DNA from: Actinoplanes lutulentus
Lineage (GTDB): Bacteria > Actinomycetota > Actinomycetes > Mycobacteriales > Micromonosporaceae
Assembly (NCBI RefSeq): GCF_003259845.1
Contig: NZ_QLMJ01000002.1
Location: 124,001 to 188,000 of the forward strand
Direction of reading: 5' to 3'
DNA: 64,000 bases
The notes under the pieces are model-generated. The model saw nothing but the letters and a program-made list of their open reading frames with translations, made no database searches and had not been told where the DNA came from. Shown one piece after another: positions 1 through 8,824 of this stretch. The first letter of the stretch is position 1. Each line of letters opens with the position of its first letter. Both the position numbers and the translations under genes were made by a program.

Positions 1-1570
1 GATCGTCGGCTCCATCGTCACCGGCAAGCCGGTGAAGTGGATGGAGGACCGCTCGGAGAACCTGATCAGCACCGGTTTCGCCCGGGACTACATCATGCGG
101 GCCGAGATCGCGGCCACCCGTGAGGGCAAGATCCTCGCCATCCGGACCAACGTGCTCGCCGACCACGGCGCGTTCAACGGCACGGCCGCCCCGGTGAAGT
201 ACCCGGCTGGTTTCTTCGGCGTCTTCACCGGCAGCTACGACCTGCAGGCCGCGCACTGCAAGATGACGGCGGTCTACACGAACAAGGCGCCCGGCGGGGT
301 CGCGTACGCCTGCTCGTTCCGCATCACCGAGGCCGTCTACCTGGTCGAGCGGATCGTCGACGTGCTGGCGTACGAGCTGCAGATGGACCCGGCCGAGCTG
401 CGGCTGAAGAACTTCATCCAGAAGGACCAGTTCCCGTACACGACCAAGACCGGCTGGGTCTACGACTCGGGCGACTACGAGCCGACGATGCGCCTGGCCA
501 TGGAGATGGCCGGGTACGACGAGCTGCGCAAGGAGCAGGCCGAGAAGCGTGCCCGCGGCGAGCTGATGGGCATCGGCATCTCGTTCTTCACCGAGGCGGT
601 CGGCGCCGGCCCGCGCAAGGACATGGACATTCTCGGTCTCGGCATGGCCGACGGCTGTGAGCTGCGGGTCCACCCGACCGGCAAGGCCGTCGTCCGGCTC
701 TCGGTGAAGACCCAGGGCCAGGGCCACGAGACCACGTTCGCGCAGATCATCGCCGAGGAGCTGGGCATCCCGCCGGCCGACATCGACGTGGTGCACGGCG
801 ACACCGACAACACCCCGTTCGGCCTCGGCACCTACGGCAGCCGGTCCACCCCGGTCTCCGGCGCGGCGGCGGCTCTGGTGGCCCGCAAGGTCCGGGACAA
901 GGCGAAGCTGATCGCCTCCGCGATGCTGGAGGTGTCGGTCGCCGACATCGACTGGGTCAAGGGATCGTTCTCGGTCAAGGGCGACCCGGGCAAGTCGGTC
1001 ACCATCCAGGACATCGCGATGCGGGCACACGGCGCGGGCGACCTGCCGGACGGGATGGAGGGCGGGCTCGAAGCGCAGATCTGCTACAACCCGTCGAACC
1101 TGACGTACCCGCACGGGGCGTACATCTGCGTCGTCGACGTGGACCCGGGCACCGCCGAGGTCAAGGTCCGCCGCTTCATCGCGGTCGACGACTGCGGCAC
1201 CCGGATCAACCCGATGATCATCGAGGGCCAGGTGCACGGCGGTCTCACCGACGGCGTCGGCATGGCGCTCATGGAGATGATCTCCTTCGACGAGGACGGC
1301 AACTGCCTCGGCGCCTCGCTGATGGACTACCTCATCCCGACCGCTCTCGAGGTGCCCGACTGGGAGACCGGCTACACGGTCACCCCGTCGCCGCACCACC
1401 CGATCGGCGCGAAGGGCGTGGGGGAGTCGGCCACGGTCGGCTCGCCTCCGGCGATCGTCAACGCGGTCGTCGACGCGCTCAAGCCGTACGGAATCCGGCA
1501 CGCCGACATGCCGCTCACCCCGTCCCGGGTCTGGGACGCGATGCGCGGCCAGGCCACTCCGCCGATTTAA
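1..1570 (+). CDS. coxL: Aerobic carbon monoxide dehydrogenase large subunit, form I (5' truncated)
   Basis: This is the C-terminal two thirds of the molybdenum hydroxylase subunit that oxidises CO to CO2 with water. The reading frame is open from the window edge (codons begin at base 2), so the true start lies upstream. The form I active-site signature AYXCSFR is present as AYACSFR (bases 302-322); its Cys carries the Cu-S bridge to Mo in characterised enzymes. The C-terminal cofactor loop GVGESATVGSPPA is intact. The residue X is Ala rather than the common Arg, which the published motif allows. The protein should form a complex with CoxM and CoxS, whose genes are probably upstream and outside the window. 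The accessory genes that follow on the same strand support CO oxidation rather than another xanthine-oxidase-family role. Confidence 0.93.
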   Translation, partial: IVGSIVTGKPVKWMEDRSENLISTGFARDYIMRAEIAATREGKILAIRTNVLADHGAFNGTAAPVKYPAGFFGVFTGSYDLQAAHCKMTAVYTNKAPGGVAYACSFRITEAVYLVERIVDVLAYELQMDPAELRLKNFIQKDQFPYTTKTGWVYDSGDYEPTMRLAMEMAGYDELRKEQAEKRARGELMGIGISFFTEAVGAGPRKDMDILGLGMADGCELRVHPTGKAVVRLSVKTQGQGHETTFAQIIAEELGIPPADIDVVHGDTDNTPFGLGTYGSRSTPVSGAAAALVARKVRDKAKLIASAMLEVSVADIDWVKGSFSVKGDPGKSVTIQDIAMRAHGAGDLPDGMEGGLEAQICYNPSNLTYPHGAYICVVDVDPGTAEVKVRRFIAVDDCGTRINPMIIEGQVHGGLTDGVGMALMEMISFDEDGNCLGASLMDYLIPTALEVPDWETGYTVTPSPHHPIGAKGVGESATVGSPPAIVNAVVDALKPYGIRHADMPLTPSRVWDAMRGQATPPI

Positions 1571-1626
1571 AACCCGTGGTGGGTCGCGCTCCGGCGCGAC
1601 CCTTCCGCACATTGAGGGGTACGGAA

Positions 1627-2598
1627 ATGACGACGACCACCGCCGAGCGAGCACGCGAGCTGACCGAGGCACGCCGGCCTTTCGTGCACGCGACAGTGGT
1701 CCGTGCCCAGGAGCCGACCTCGGCCCGGGCCGGCGACGACGCGGTGATCCTGGCCGACGGGTCCATCGAGGGCTTCGTCGGCGGGGTCTGCGCCGAGACG
1801 TCGGTGCGTGCCGCGGCCATGGAGTCGCTGCGGGACGGCAACACCGTGCTGCTGCGGGTCCTGCCGGAGGACGAGGCCGGCTTCCCGGAGACGCCCGGCG
1901 CGCTGGTCGTCGTCAACCCCTGCCACTCCGGCGGGGCGATCGAGATCTTTCTGCGGCCGGTTCTGCCGAAACCACTGGTCGCCGTCGCCGGCACCACCCC
2001 GATCGGTGCGGCCGTCACCGAACTCGCCACGTTCCTCGACTTCGATATATCGCCGTCCGGCGCCTATGCTGGCGTGACTGCGGCTGTCGTGGCCGGTCTC
2101 GGCCGCGACGAGGAACGCGCCATCCGCGGTGCTTTGGACGCCGGTGTCGGCCTGATCGCGCTGGTCGCCAGCCACAAGCGGGCGGCCGTGGTGCTCGACG
2201 CCATGGAGCTGAGCGAGGACGAGCGGGAGCGGATCCGCCCGCACGCCGGGCTCGACATCGGTGCCCGCACCCCCAAGGAGATCGCGCTCGCGATCATGGG
2301 GGAGATCGTCCGGGAGCTGCGCGTCGGCGGCCTCGCCACCTCGTCGAGGACGACCAGCGGCCACCCGGCGATGCACGGCGAGTCCGCCGCGCTGGCCAAG
2401 GCCGAACCCGAATTCGTGGCCGGCCCGACACTGCCCGTCGGGCCGATCACCCTCGAAACGCCCGCCGCCACCGCGATCGACCCCATCTGCGGCATGACCG
2501 TGGTGATCGGTCCGGACACGCCGCACGGCGTCGTGGACGGCGAGGACTACTGGTTCTGCTGCCCCGGCTGTCGGAAAAAGTTCACCGCGGCGCGATGA
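1627..2598 (+). CDS. XdhC/CoxI-family maturation factor with C-terminal YHS metal domain
   Basis: The protein has 323 residues. The N-terminal part (about residues 5-110) matches the XdhC/CoxI domain, and the middle part (about 115-240) looks like a shortened XdhC Rossmann domain ending in the usual GLDIGARTPKEIALAIMGEI segment. The family handles the molybdenum cofactor and its sulfuration for CO dehydrogenase or xanthine dehydrogenase. The last 45 residues form a YHS/TRASH-like unit with DPICGM and a later CCPGC-KKF, a pattern of heavy-metal binding domains. I chose ATG 1627 because GAGGGG lies 8 bases upstream; an in-frame GTG at 1576 has no such site. It overlaps the next gene by ATGA. 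The fused YHS domain suggests copper or another metal is handled during maturation of the Mo-Cu site, which is inference. Confidence 0.85.
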   Translation: MTTTTAERARELTEARRPFVHATVVRAQEPTSARAGDDAVILADGSIEGFVGGVCAETSVRAAAMESLRDGNTVLLRVLPEDEAGFPETPGALVVVNPCHSGGAIEIFLRPVLPKPLVAVAGTTPIGAAVTELATFLDFDISPSGAYAGVTAAVVAGLGRDEERAIRGALDAGVGLIALVASHKRAAVVLDAMELSEDERERIRPHAGLDIGARTPKEIALAIMGEIVRELRVGGLATSSRTTSGHPAMHGESAALAKAEPEFVAGPTLPVGPITLETPAATAIDPICGMTVVIGPDTPHGVVDGEDYWFCCPGCRKKFTAAR

Positions 2599-3173
2599 CG
2601 GTCACCGGGCTGGTACTGGCCGCCGGCGGCTCACGGCGGCTCGGCGAGCCCAAGCAGCTGCTGCCGTTCCGCGGCCGGACTCTGCTCGACGCCACCCTCG
2701 ACATGGCCCGCACCTGCGGCTTCGACGACATTCTGGTCACCCTTGGCGGTTCGGCGGCGGCCATCCGGTCCCAGACCGACCTTTCCGGGGTACGCGTGAT
2801 CGAGAACCCTGACTTCGCCACCGGCTGTGGTTCCTCGATCAGCTCGGCCGTCCCGTTCCTGACCGAAACCGATCGCCTCGTCCTGCTCCTCGGCGACCAG
2901 CCCGGCATCCAGCCCGCCGACGTGCGCCGCCTGGCCGCGGCACCGACCCCGCTCGGCGTCTGCCGTTACACCGACGGGCTCGGGCATCCGTTCCTGTTCC
3001 ACCGCCAGGTCTTCGGCGAGCTGGCGGACCTGCACGGCGACAAGGCGGTCTGGAAACTGCTGCACTCCGGGCGCTACCAGGTGACCGAAGTGGACGCCGA
3101 GGGTACGGTGCCGATCGATGTGGATACCCGGGAAGACTACGAGCGGCTGCTGAGGTCCAGTGAACAATCCTGA
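2595..3173 (+). CDS. MobA/MocA-like nucleotidyltransferase for the molybdenum cofactor
   Basis: The 192-residue protein starts with the nucleotidyltransferase signature LAAGGSRRLGEPKQLLPF (residues 7-24), and has the metal-binding LLGDQPGI near residue 98. This family (MobA, MocA) transfers CMP or GMP to molybdopterin; CO dehydrogenase uses the cytosine dinucleotide, so a MocA-type CMP transfer is the likely role. The gene sits inside the cox operon, overlapping the XdhC-family gene by ATGA at its start and the next gene by 14 bases at its end. Length is normal for the family. The choice of CTP over GTP cannot be read from sequence by eye. Confidence 0.88.
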   Translation: MTVTGLVLAAGGSRRLGEPKQLLPFRGRTLLDATLDMARTCGFDDILVTLGGSAAAIRSQTDLSGVRVIENPDFATGCGSSISSAVPFLTETDRLVLLLGDQPGIQPADVRRLAAAPTPLGVCRYTDGLGHPFLFHRQVFGELADLHGDKAVWKLLHSGRYQVTEVDAEGTVPIDVDTREDYERLLRSSEQS

Positions 3174-4023
3174 AGAGGTCGCCGAGCGGTTGGACGCCGT
3201 GAACTACCTGGTCGACGACGGCCTTGCCATGGCGATCTTCCTGTCCATCCGGCTCGGCAAACCGCTGCTGCTCGAAGGCGAGCCCGGCGTCGGCAAGACC
3301 GCCGCCGCGAAGGCCCTCGCCCAGGCCCTGGACACCCCGTTCATCCGCCTGCAGTGTTACGAGGGCCTGACCGCCGGCGAAGCGCTCTACGAGTGGAACT
3401 ACCAGCGTCAGCTGCTGCACATCCGGCTCGCCGAGGCACAGGGCGCCACGCTGGCCGACGCCGACCTGTTCACCGCTGACTTCCTCCAGGAACGGCCGAT
3501 CCTGCGCGCGGTACGCCACGCCGGGCCTACCCCGCCGGTGCTGCTGATCGACGAGATCGACCGGGCCGACGACGAGTTCGAGGCGCTGCTCTTCGAGTTC
3601 CTCGGCGAGGCCGCGATCACCATCCCGGAACTGGGCACCTTCGCCGCGACCCGGCCGCCGATCGTGGTGCTCACCTCGAACCGCAGCCGCGACCTGCACG
3701 ACGCGCTGCGCCGCCGCTGCCTGTACCACTGGATCGAGTTCCCGGCCGCCGAACGTGCCGCCGCCATCGTGCGCCGCTCGGTACCCGGCGCGTCGGCGCC
3801 GCTGATCCGCAACGCCACCGAGTTCATCGGCAAGGTCCGCCGGCTCGACCTGGACAAGGCGCCCGGCCTCGCCGAAACCATCGACTGGGTGTCCGCCCTG
3901 GCCGCGCTCGGCGTCACCGAGCTCGCCGACGCGGACGTCCTGCGAACCATCGGCACCATCGCCAAGACCCCCGACGACCGTGACCTGGTCGCCGGAGCCG
4001 TTCACCAGGAGACCCGCTCATGA
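3160..4023 (+). CDS. coxD: MoxR-family AAA+ ATPase CoxD
   Basis: This 287-residue AAA+ protein has Walker A GEPGVGKT (near residue 40), Walker B LLIDEIDRAD (near 127) and a sensor segment VLTSNRSRDL. The segment CYEGLTAGEALYEWNYQRQLL is typical of CoxD. In Oligotropha the CoxD chaperone is needed to build the CuSMoO2 cluster after the apo-enzyme is assembled, acting with CoxE. The GTG start at 3160 is preceded by GAGG and overlaps the previous gene by 14 bases; the stop overlaps coxG by ATGA, so translation is coupled along the operon. Confidence 0.92.
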   Translation: MNNPEEVAERLDAVNYLVDDGLAMAIFLSIRLGKPLLLEGEPGVGKTAAAKALAQALDTPFIRLQCYEGLTAGEALYEWNYQRQLLHIRLAEAQGATLADADLFTADFLQERPILRAVRHAGPTPPVLLIDEIDRADDEFEALLFEFLGEAAITIPELGTFAATRPPIVVLTSNRSRDLHDALRRRCLYHWIEFPAAERAAAIVRRSVPGASAPLIRNATEFIGKVRRLDLDKAPGLAETIDWVSALAALGVTELADADVLRTIGTIAKTPDDRDLVAGAVHQETRS

Positions 4024-5051
4024 AGCTGAACAACGAGTTCGTCGTGCACACCCCGATCGACCGGGCCTGGCAGGTGCTCACCGACCTGGAGGGCATCGCG
4101 CCGTGCATGCCCGGCGCCCAGCTCACCGGCGTCGACGGCGAGGTCTACAAGGGCCGGGTGAAGGTCAAGGTCGGCCCGGTGATCTCGGACTTCGCGGGTA
4201 CGGCGCAGTTCACCTCCAAGGACGACGCCACCTATCGCGCGGTGATCGACGCGAAGGGCCGCGACGCGCGCTCGGCCGGCAACGCGGCGGCCGTGGTGAC
4301 CGCCTGGCTCACCCCGGCCGGCGACGACAGCACCCAGGTCAACGTCGAGACCGACCTGAAGATCAGCGGAAAGCTGGCCCAGTTCGGCAGCGGCATGATC
4401 AAAGAGGTGTCCGGCAAGCTGCTGACCCAGTTCGTCACGAACCTGGAGAAGAAGCTCGCCAACGACGCAGCCTCGGCCGCGGCTGCCGCCCCGGCAGAGA
4501 CCGGGACTGCGCCCGCTGTGGAATCCGCTGAGGCCGCGCCCACGGTGACCGAGCCCGTCGCGGAGCGTGGCGCCTCCACTGCTGCTGTCGAGACTGCGCC
4601 GGCCACGGCCGTGGCGCTCGGTGCGGTGGCCCCCGGCATCCCCGACCTCGACACGTCCGGGGCGCCGGCCGTCGCGCCCGACCCCTCGGCCGGGACCGTC
4701 GCCGAATCCGCCGGGCGTACCGAGATCGGTGCCGGAACCCCCGAGCAGGTCGCCCCGCTCAACGTCCCGCCCGCCGAGCTGATCAACGCGGCCGAGTCAC
4801 CGGCCGCCGAGGAGGCCCGGACGGAGACCCCGGCGGCCGCGTCCACGACGACCCCGGCCGATGCCCCGGCCGATGCTGTGGCCGCACCGGTCGCGGCGGC
4901 GAGCACCGAGCGGAAGATCGAGTCCGAGGAGCCGGAGGCGCTCGACCTGCTGGAGGTCGCCGGGAACTCGATCTACAAGCGGGCCATCCCGGTCGTCATC
5001 GGCGTGGCCGTGGTCGCCGCCGTGATCGTCTGGGCCGTCGCCCGCCCCTGA
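4020..5051 (+). CDS. coxG: CoxG-family SRPBCC protein with Ala-rich stalk and C-terminal membrane anchor
   Basis: Residues 1-150 match the CO dehydrogenase subunit G family (SRPBCC fold), with FVVHTPIDRAWQVLTDLEGI, CMPGAQLTGVDGEVYKG and ISGKLAQFGSGMI blocks. Residues about 150-315 are a low-complexity Ala/Pro/Glu/Thr stretch, and the end (about 320-341) is a hydrophobic helix, KRAIPVVIGVAVVAAVIVWA. CoxG has been implicated in anchoring CO dehydrogenase to the membrane so electrons can reach the quinone pool; the tail anchor seen here fits that directly. The gene overlaps coxD by ATGA and is followed 5 bases later by coxE. Confidence 0.88.
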   Translation: MKLNNEFVVHTPIDRAWQVLTDLEGIAPCMPGAQLTGVDGEVYKGRVKVKVGPVISDFAGTAQFTSKDDATYRAVIDAKGRDARSAGNAAAVVTAWLTPAGDDSTQVNVETDLKISGKLAQFGSGMIKEVSGKLLTQFVTNLEKKLANDAASAAAAAPAETGTAPAVESAEAAPTVTEPVAERGASTAAVETAPATAVALGAVAPGIPDLDTSGAPAVAPDPSAGTVAESAGRTEIGAGTPEQVAPLNVPPAELINAAESPAAEEARTETPAAASTTTPADAPADAVAAPVAAASTERKIESEEPEALDLLEVAGNSIYKRAIPVVIGVAVVAAVIVWAVARP

Positions 5052-5056
5052 TCCCG

Positions 5057-6256
5057 TTGTCCGCCGCTGACTCCCCGGTGCTGCTGCGCGGCGCCGACCG
5101 GGCCGCGTTCGCCGTCGCGTTCGTGGCCCGGCTGCGCCGTGCCGGGCTGACGTGCGGCATCACCGAGACCGACGACCTGGTCCGGGCCCTTGCCGCCAGT
5201 CCGCCGACGGCCCGGCACACGCTGTACTGGACCGCCCGGGTGGCCCTGGTCCGCCGGCACGACGACCTCGCCGTGTTCGACGAGGTCTTCGCGGCCGTGT
5301 TCGACGACGTCGTGTCGCTGCCGCTGAACCGGACGGCCGGGCAGCCGAACCGGCACGACGACGGTGTGCACGTCACGGTTCCGGCCGGTGGCGACGGCAC
5401 CGCCGCCGGTGAAGGGCTGCCGTGGGCGACGCTGCCGCCGGCCGTGTCCGCCGACGACAGCGGGGACGACTCCGGCCTGCTCGTGCCCGAACTGCGGCCC
5501 AGCGCTCTGGCCGGGCTCGCCGAACGGCCCTTCGAGGAACTCGACGAGAGCCAGATCCGGGCGCTCGGCGACGACCTGCGCGCCGCGTTGAAGCGCTGGC
5601 CGCAGCGGCGCACCCGCAAGCACGCCGTGCACCGGGCCGGCCGCCGGGTGGCGTTGCGGCCGACCATCGCCCGCGCCCGGCGTACCGGCTGGGAGGCGAT
5701 CACGGTGGTCCGCCAGCGGCAGGTACGCGAACCCCGGCGGGTCGTGCTGATCTGCGACGTCAGCGAGTCGATGCGCGCGCAGGCCGCCGCTTACCTGCAG
5801 ATGATGCGGGCGTTCGCGCTGGTCGCCGACGCCGAGGTGTTCGCGTTCGCCACCACGCTGACCCGGCTCACCCCGGTGCTGCGGCACGCCTCGGCGGCCG
5901 ACGCGGTCGATCAGGCGAGCGCGGCGGTCACCGACCGGTTCGGCGGTACGCGCATCGCCTCGAACCTGCGGGCGGTGCTCGACTCGCACCACGGCAACGC
6001 CCTGCGCGGCGGCATCGTGATCATCGCGTCGGACGGGTGGGACAGCGATCCGCCGGAGATGATGGCGGCGGTGATGGCACGGATGCGCCGTCGTGCGTAC
6101 AGAATGATCTGGCTCAATCCTCGCGCCGGCGCGCCTGGCTTCACCCCGCGCGTGGCGGCCATGGCCGCCGCGCTGCCGTTCTGCGACCGGCTGATGCCGG
6201 CCGCGACCTTCGCCGATCTGACCGGTGCCCTCGCGGAGGTCAGCTCCAGAGCGTGA
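5057..6256 (+). CDS. coxE: VWA-domain protein CoxE
   Basis: The 399-residue protein has a C-terminal von Willebrand A-like fold (about 230-399) with MIDAS elements DVSES, the GGTRIASNL segment and a later SDGWD. The family partners with the MoxR ATPase CoxD in metal-cluster maturation of CO dehydrogenase. The N-terminal half is less conserved and contains the RRTRKHAVHRAGRRVALRPT block typical of this family. The start is a TTG at 5057, 5 bases after the coxG stop; no ATG or GTG lies earlier, and the next GTG would cut conserved sequence, so the start is moderately sure. Its last 17 bases overlap the convergent LysR gene. Confidence 0.88.
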   Translation: MSAADSPVLLRGADRAAFAVAFVARLRRAGLTCGITETDDLVRALAASPPTARHTLYWTARVALVRRHDDLAVFDEVFAAVFDDVVSLPLNRTAGQPNRHDDGVHVTVPAGGDGTAAGEGLPWATLPPAVSADDSGDDSGLLVPELRPSALAGLAERPFEELDESQIRALGDDLRAALKRWPQRRTRKHAVHRAGRRVALRPTIARARRTGWEAITVVRQRQVREPRRVVLICDVSESMRAQAAAYLQMMRAFALVADAEVFAFATTLTRLTPVLRHASAADAVDQASAAVTDRFGGTRIASNLRAVLDSHHGNALRGGIVIIASDGWDSDPPEMMAAVMARMRRRAYRMIWLNPRAGAPGFTPRVAAMAAALPFCDRLMPAATFADLTGALAEVSSRA

Positions 6257-7196
6257 CGTGCACCGACGGGCGGAACCGGGTCTTGTTGATGCCGGTGCCG
6301 CGCATCATCGCCTGGATCGCCCGCGGCGTGGAAGCGAACCGTGCCAGCTCACCGGCGGCCGACGGCGTGCCCGGCTCGGCCAGGGTGATCGAGTGCCAGA
6401 CCTCTTCGAGGCTCGCGTGCGATCCGCAGAAGCTCACCAGGTGTCCCTTGCGGACCTCCGGCGCGACAGTGAACGACAGCGCCGCCGCGACGCCCCGGCC
6501 TCGTTTCGCCTCCTCCAGCGCGGCCGCGTGGCTCTGGAAGATCTGCTGCCGGTCGTCGGGGATGCCGAGCCGGCGCACCAGCGTGCGGATCGCGCCGCTG
6601 TCGGCCACCGCGGACGGGCCCAGCAGCCAGGTCTGCTCGCGCAGCTGGCGCAGCGTGGGCTGGGTGCCGGCCAGGGGATGATCCGGTGAGGCGACCGTGA
6701 CGACCCGGTAATACATCACCGGGCGGCACACCACCGCCGGATCCACTGCCGCCGGCGGCGGACCGAGCGCGATGTCGATGGTCCGCTCCACCAGCGCCTC
6801 GACGAACGAGCCCGGGTTGCGGACGCTGAGCTCCAGGTCGAGGTCGGCGGCACGGTTCGCGAACAGCTCGATCAGGCCCGGCGCGGCGTGCTCGGCGAAC
6901 AGGCTCGACGCGCCCACCCGCAGCAGGCGGCGACCCTGGCCGGCCGAGCTCACCTCCAGGACCGTGATGTCCTGCAGGCCGAGCATCTCGGTGGCCCGGC
7001 TGGCCAGCCGCAGACCGCCCGGAGTGAAGGTGAGGCCGCCGGCGGCCCGGGAGAACAGCTGATCACCGAGCTCCTTGCGCAACTGACCTATGTGCAGGGA
7101 CACGGCTGACTCGGAGACGTCCAACTGGGCCGCGGCCAGCTTGACCGAGCCGAAGCGGACCACGGCGGAATAAGCGCGCAACTGTGTGGGGGTCAC
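6240..7196 (-). CDS. LysR-family transcriptional regulator
   Basis: The 318-residue protein carries an N-terminal winged HTH (about residues 1-60, with AAAQLDVSESAVSLHIGQLRKELG) followed by a substrate-binding domain (about 88-300). It is convergent with, and overlaps by 17 bases, the end of the cox cluster. In mycobacteria a LysR protein (CutR) controls CO dehydrogenase, so a similar role is plausible here, although its position downstream rather than divergent from the structural genes weakens the link. The start is GTG; there is no well-spaced Shine-Dalgarno site. Confidence 0.85.
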   Translation of the reverse strand: MTPTQLRAYSAVVRFGSVKLAAAQLDVSESAVSLHIGQLRKELGDQLFSRAAGGLTFTPGGLRLASRATEMLGLQDITVLEVSSAGQGRRLLRVGASSLFAEHAAPGLIELFANRAADLDLELSVRNPGSFVEALVERTIDIALGPPPAAVDPAVVCRPVMYYRVVTVASPDHPLAGTQPTLRQLREQTWLLGPSAVADSGAIRTLVRRLGIPDDRQQIFQSHAAALEEAKRGRGVAAALSFTVAPEVRKGHLVSFCGSHASLEEVWHSITLAEPGTPSAAGELARFASTPRAIQAMMRGTGINKTRFRPSVHVTLWS

Positions 7197-7361
7197 AGCC
7201 CGAAAATCCCCCTATGGAGTAATGGGAAGCTCACTCGCAATCTATCGCGATCACGCCGCGTCGGCTGCACACGTCGCACATGCTGGCGATCTCACCGATG
7301 CGTGATCATGGTCGGCGATCGTAGTCTGTGCCCGCATTCGCCGAGAAGGGAACGAGCACAC

Positions 7362-8123
7362 ATGCCCAGCTTCCAAGCCACCGACGGTGTCGAGATCTAC
7401 TACCAGACGTGGGAGGGAAGTTCGTCACAGCCGCCCGTCCTGCTTCACCACGGTTTCATTGCGAACGGCGTGACCAACTGGGTCCTGCCCGGCGTGGTCG
7501 ACGCCCTGACCACTGCCGGCCGCCGGGTCGTGGCGATCGACGCCCGCGGACACGGCCGCTCCGGGAAACCGCACGACCCGTCGTTCTACGGCGAGGTACG
7601 GATGTCCGACGACCTGATCACCCTGATGGACCTGCTCGGCGAGCCCGCGGTCGACCTGGTCGGCTACTCGATGGGCGCGATCGTCTCGCTGATCACGGCG
7701 ACCCGGGACACCCGGATCCGGCGCCTGGTGATCGGCGGGGTCGGCGCCGCGGTGGTGGAGCTCGGTGGCGTGGACACCCGGGTCATCGGCCCGGAACCGC
7801 TGCGTGAGGCCCTCGGCGCCGAGGACCCGGCGACGATCAGCAACCCGGCGGCGGCCGGCTTCCGCGCGTTCATCGACGCGGTCGGCGGCGACCGGGCCGC
7901 CCTCGCCGCGCAGGCCGCCCGGATGCACGCCGACCCGATCCCGCTGGACACCATCACCGTGCCGACGCTGCTGGTGGTCGGCCGCGAGGACGTGCTCGCG
8001 GCCCGGCCGGAGGCGCTGGCGAAAGCAATCCCGGGCGCCCAGCTGACCGTCATCGACGGCGACCACCTGGGCGCAGTCCGCGAACCCGCCTTCTCCCCAG
8101 CCGTCGTCGACTTCCTCTCCTAA
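7362..8123 (+). CDS. Alpha/beta-hydrolase
   Basis: The 253-residue protein has HHGF oxyanion-hole sequence (about residue 29), the nucleophile elbow GYSMGA with Ser103, an Asp in VGREDVLA and the final His in GDHLGA. It belongs to the broad esterase/lactonase-like branch; the substrate cannot be told. ATG 7362 is preferred because GAAGGGAACG lies just upstream. It is transcribed away from the LysR gene across a 165-base divergent region, so it may be a target of that regulator. No signal peptide is visible. Confidence 0.85.
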   Translation: MPSFQATDGVEIYYQTWEGSSSQPPVLLHHGFIANGVTNWVLPGVVDALTTAGRRVVAIDARGHGRSGKPHDPSFYGEVRMSDDLITLMDLLGEPAVDLVGYSMGAIVSLITATRDTRIRRLVIGGVGAAVVELGGVDTRVIGPEPLREALGAEDPATISNPAAAGFRAFIDAVGGDRAALAAQAARMHADPIPLDTITVPTLLVVGREDVLAARPEALAKAIPGAQLTVIDGDHLGAVREPAFSPAVVDFLS

Positions 8124-8824
8124 CCCAGCCATGGGCCGCCCGCCCGCCCGCCTGCCTGCTTCGTTTCGTCCCATCTCGCCCCGCGCGGTCTCGCCCCGCC
8201 GCCTGGTCTGGCCCGCTCGGTCTAGCCTCACGCCGCACTCCCCGCCTTGCCCGCCGCGGAGTCGGGGCGGCAGTTGAGATCTTGTGAGTTTGTGGCTGGC
8301 ATGGCGGCACAAACTCACAAGATGGGGTGCGGTGATGGCGGTACCCCGGGTCGCGACGCCCAGCGAGCTCAACCAACCGAGACGCGGGCGCACGGAAGGG
8401 CCGCCCAGCAGTGATGAGGGCTCACGTAGTCGTTGTGTGTGCTCACGTCTCGGCCATGGCGTGGATGAACGCGCACCGAGCGGTTAGGTGCGACCCCATC
8501 CACGCTGCGCGGGCCGGACATCGCAGCACCCAAGGACTGACCAGGGGGTGACCTGCGCACCCCAGTAGGGCCCGTCGATGGCTGGCCGATGGCCCGTCGA
8601 TCTTGAGGAGTTTGCCGCGAACGGTCCGCACCACTCGACAAGATCGAGCTGAGCAACGCGCTGGCGACGTGTTCGTGTGCGTTCACCGCCCCGAGCCTGT
8701 CTCTGAGAGGGACTCAGGCCTTGTCGGCGGGCGAAGATGGCGCGAAACAGCGCTGCGCGAAACAGCCTGCGCTGCGCGGGCAGGGTGCGGTGGGATACCG
8801 CCGGCCTGCCCGCGGACCCTCTTG
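8124..8824. other. Gene-poor interval of about 700 bases
   Basis: Open frames here are short, lack convincing start sites and show no recognisable domain on either strand. The first 100 bases are a C-rich run with cccgcccgc repeats. The only clear structure is the long perfect inverted repeat described separately. It may hold the 3' ends of both flanking transcripts or remnants of a decayed gene. Confidence 0.5.
8279..8323. repeat. Perfect 16-bp inverted repeat with 13-base loop
   Basis: The left arm ATCTTGTGAGTTTGTG (8279-8294) is exactly complementary to the right arm at 8308-8323. There is no following T run, so it is not a classical intrinsic terminator. It is AT-richer than its surroundings. 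It could be a transcript-end hairpin for the hydrolase gene or a REP-like or protein-binding palindrome. Confidence 0.8.

Noticed and set aside
2839..4005. Long minus-strand frames opposite the cox genes
   Set aside because: They are typical high-GC shadow frames; the plus strand carries recognised cox proteins with overlapping starts and stops.
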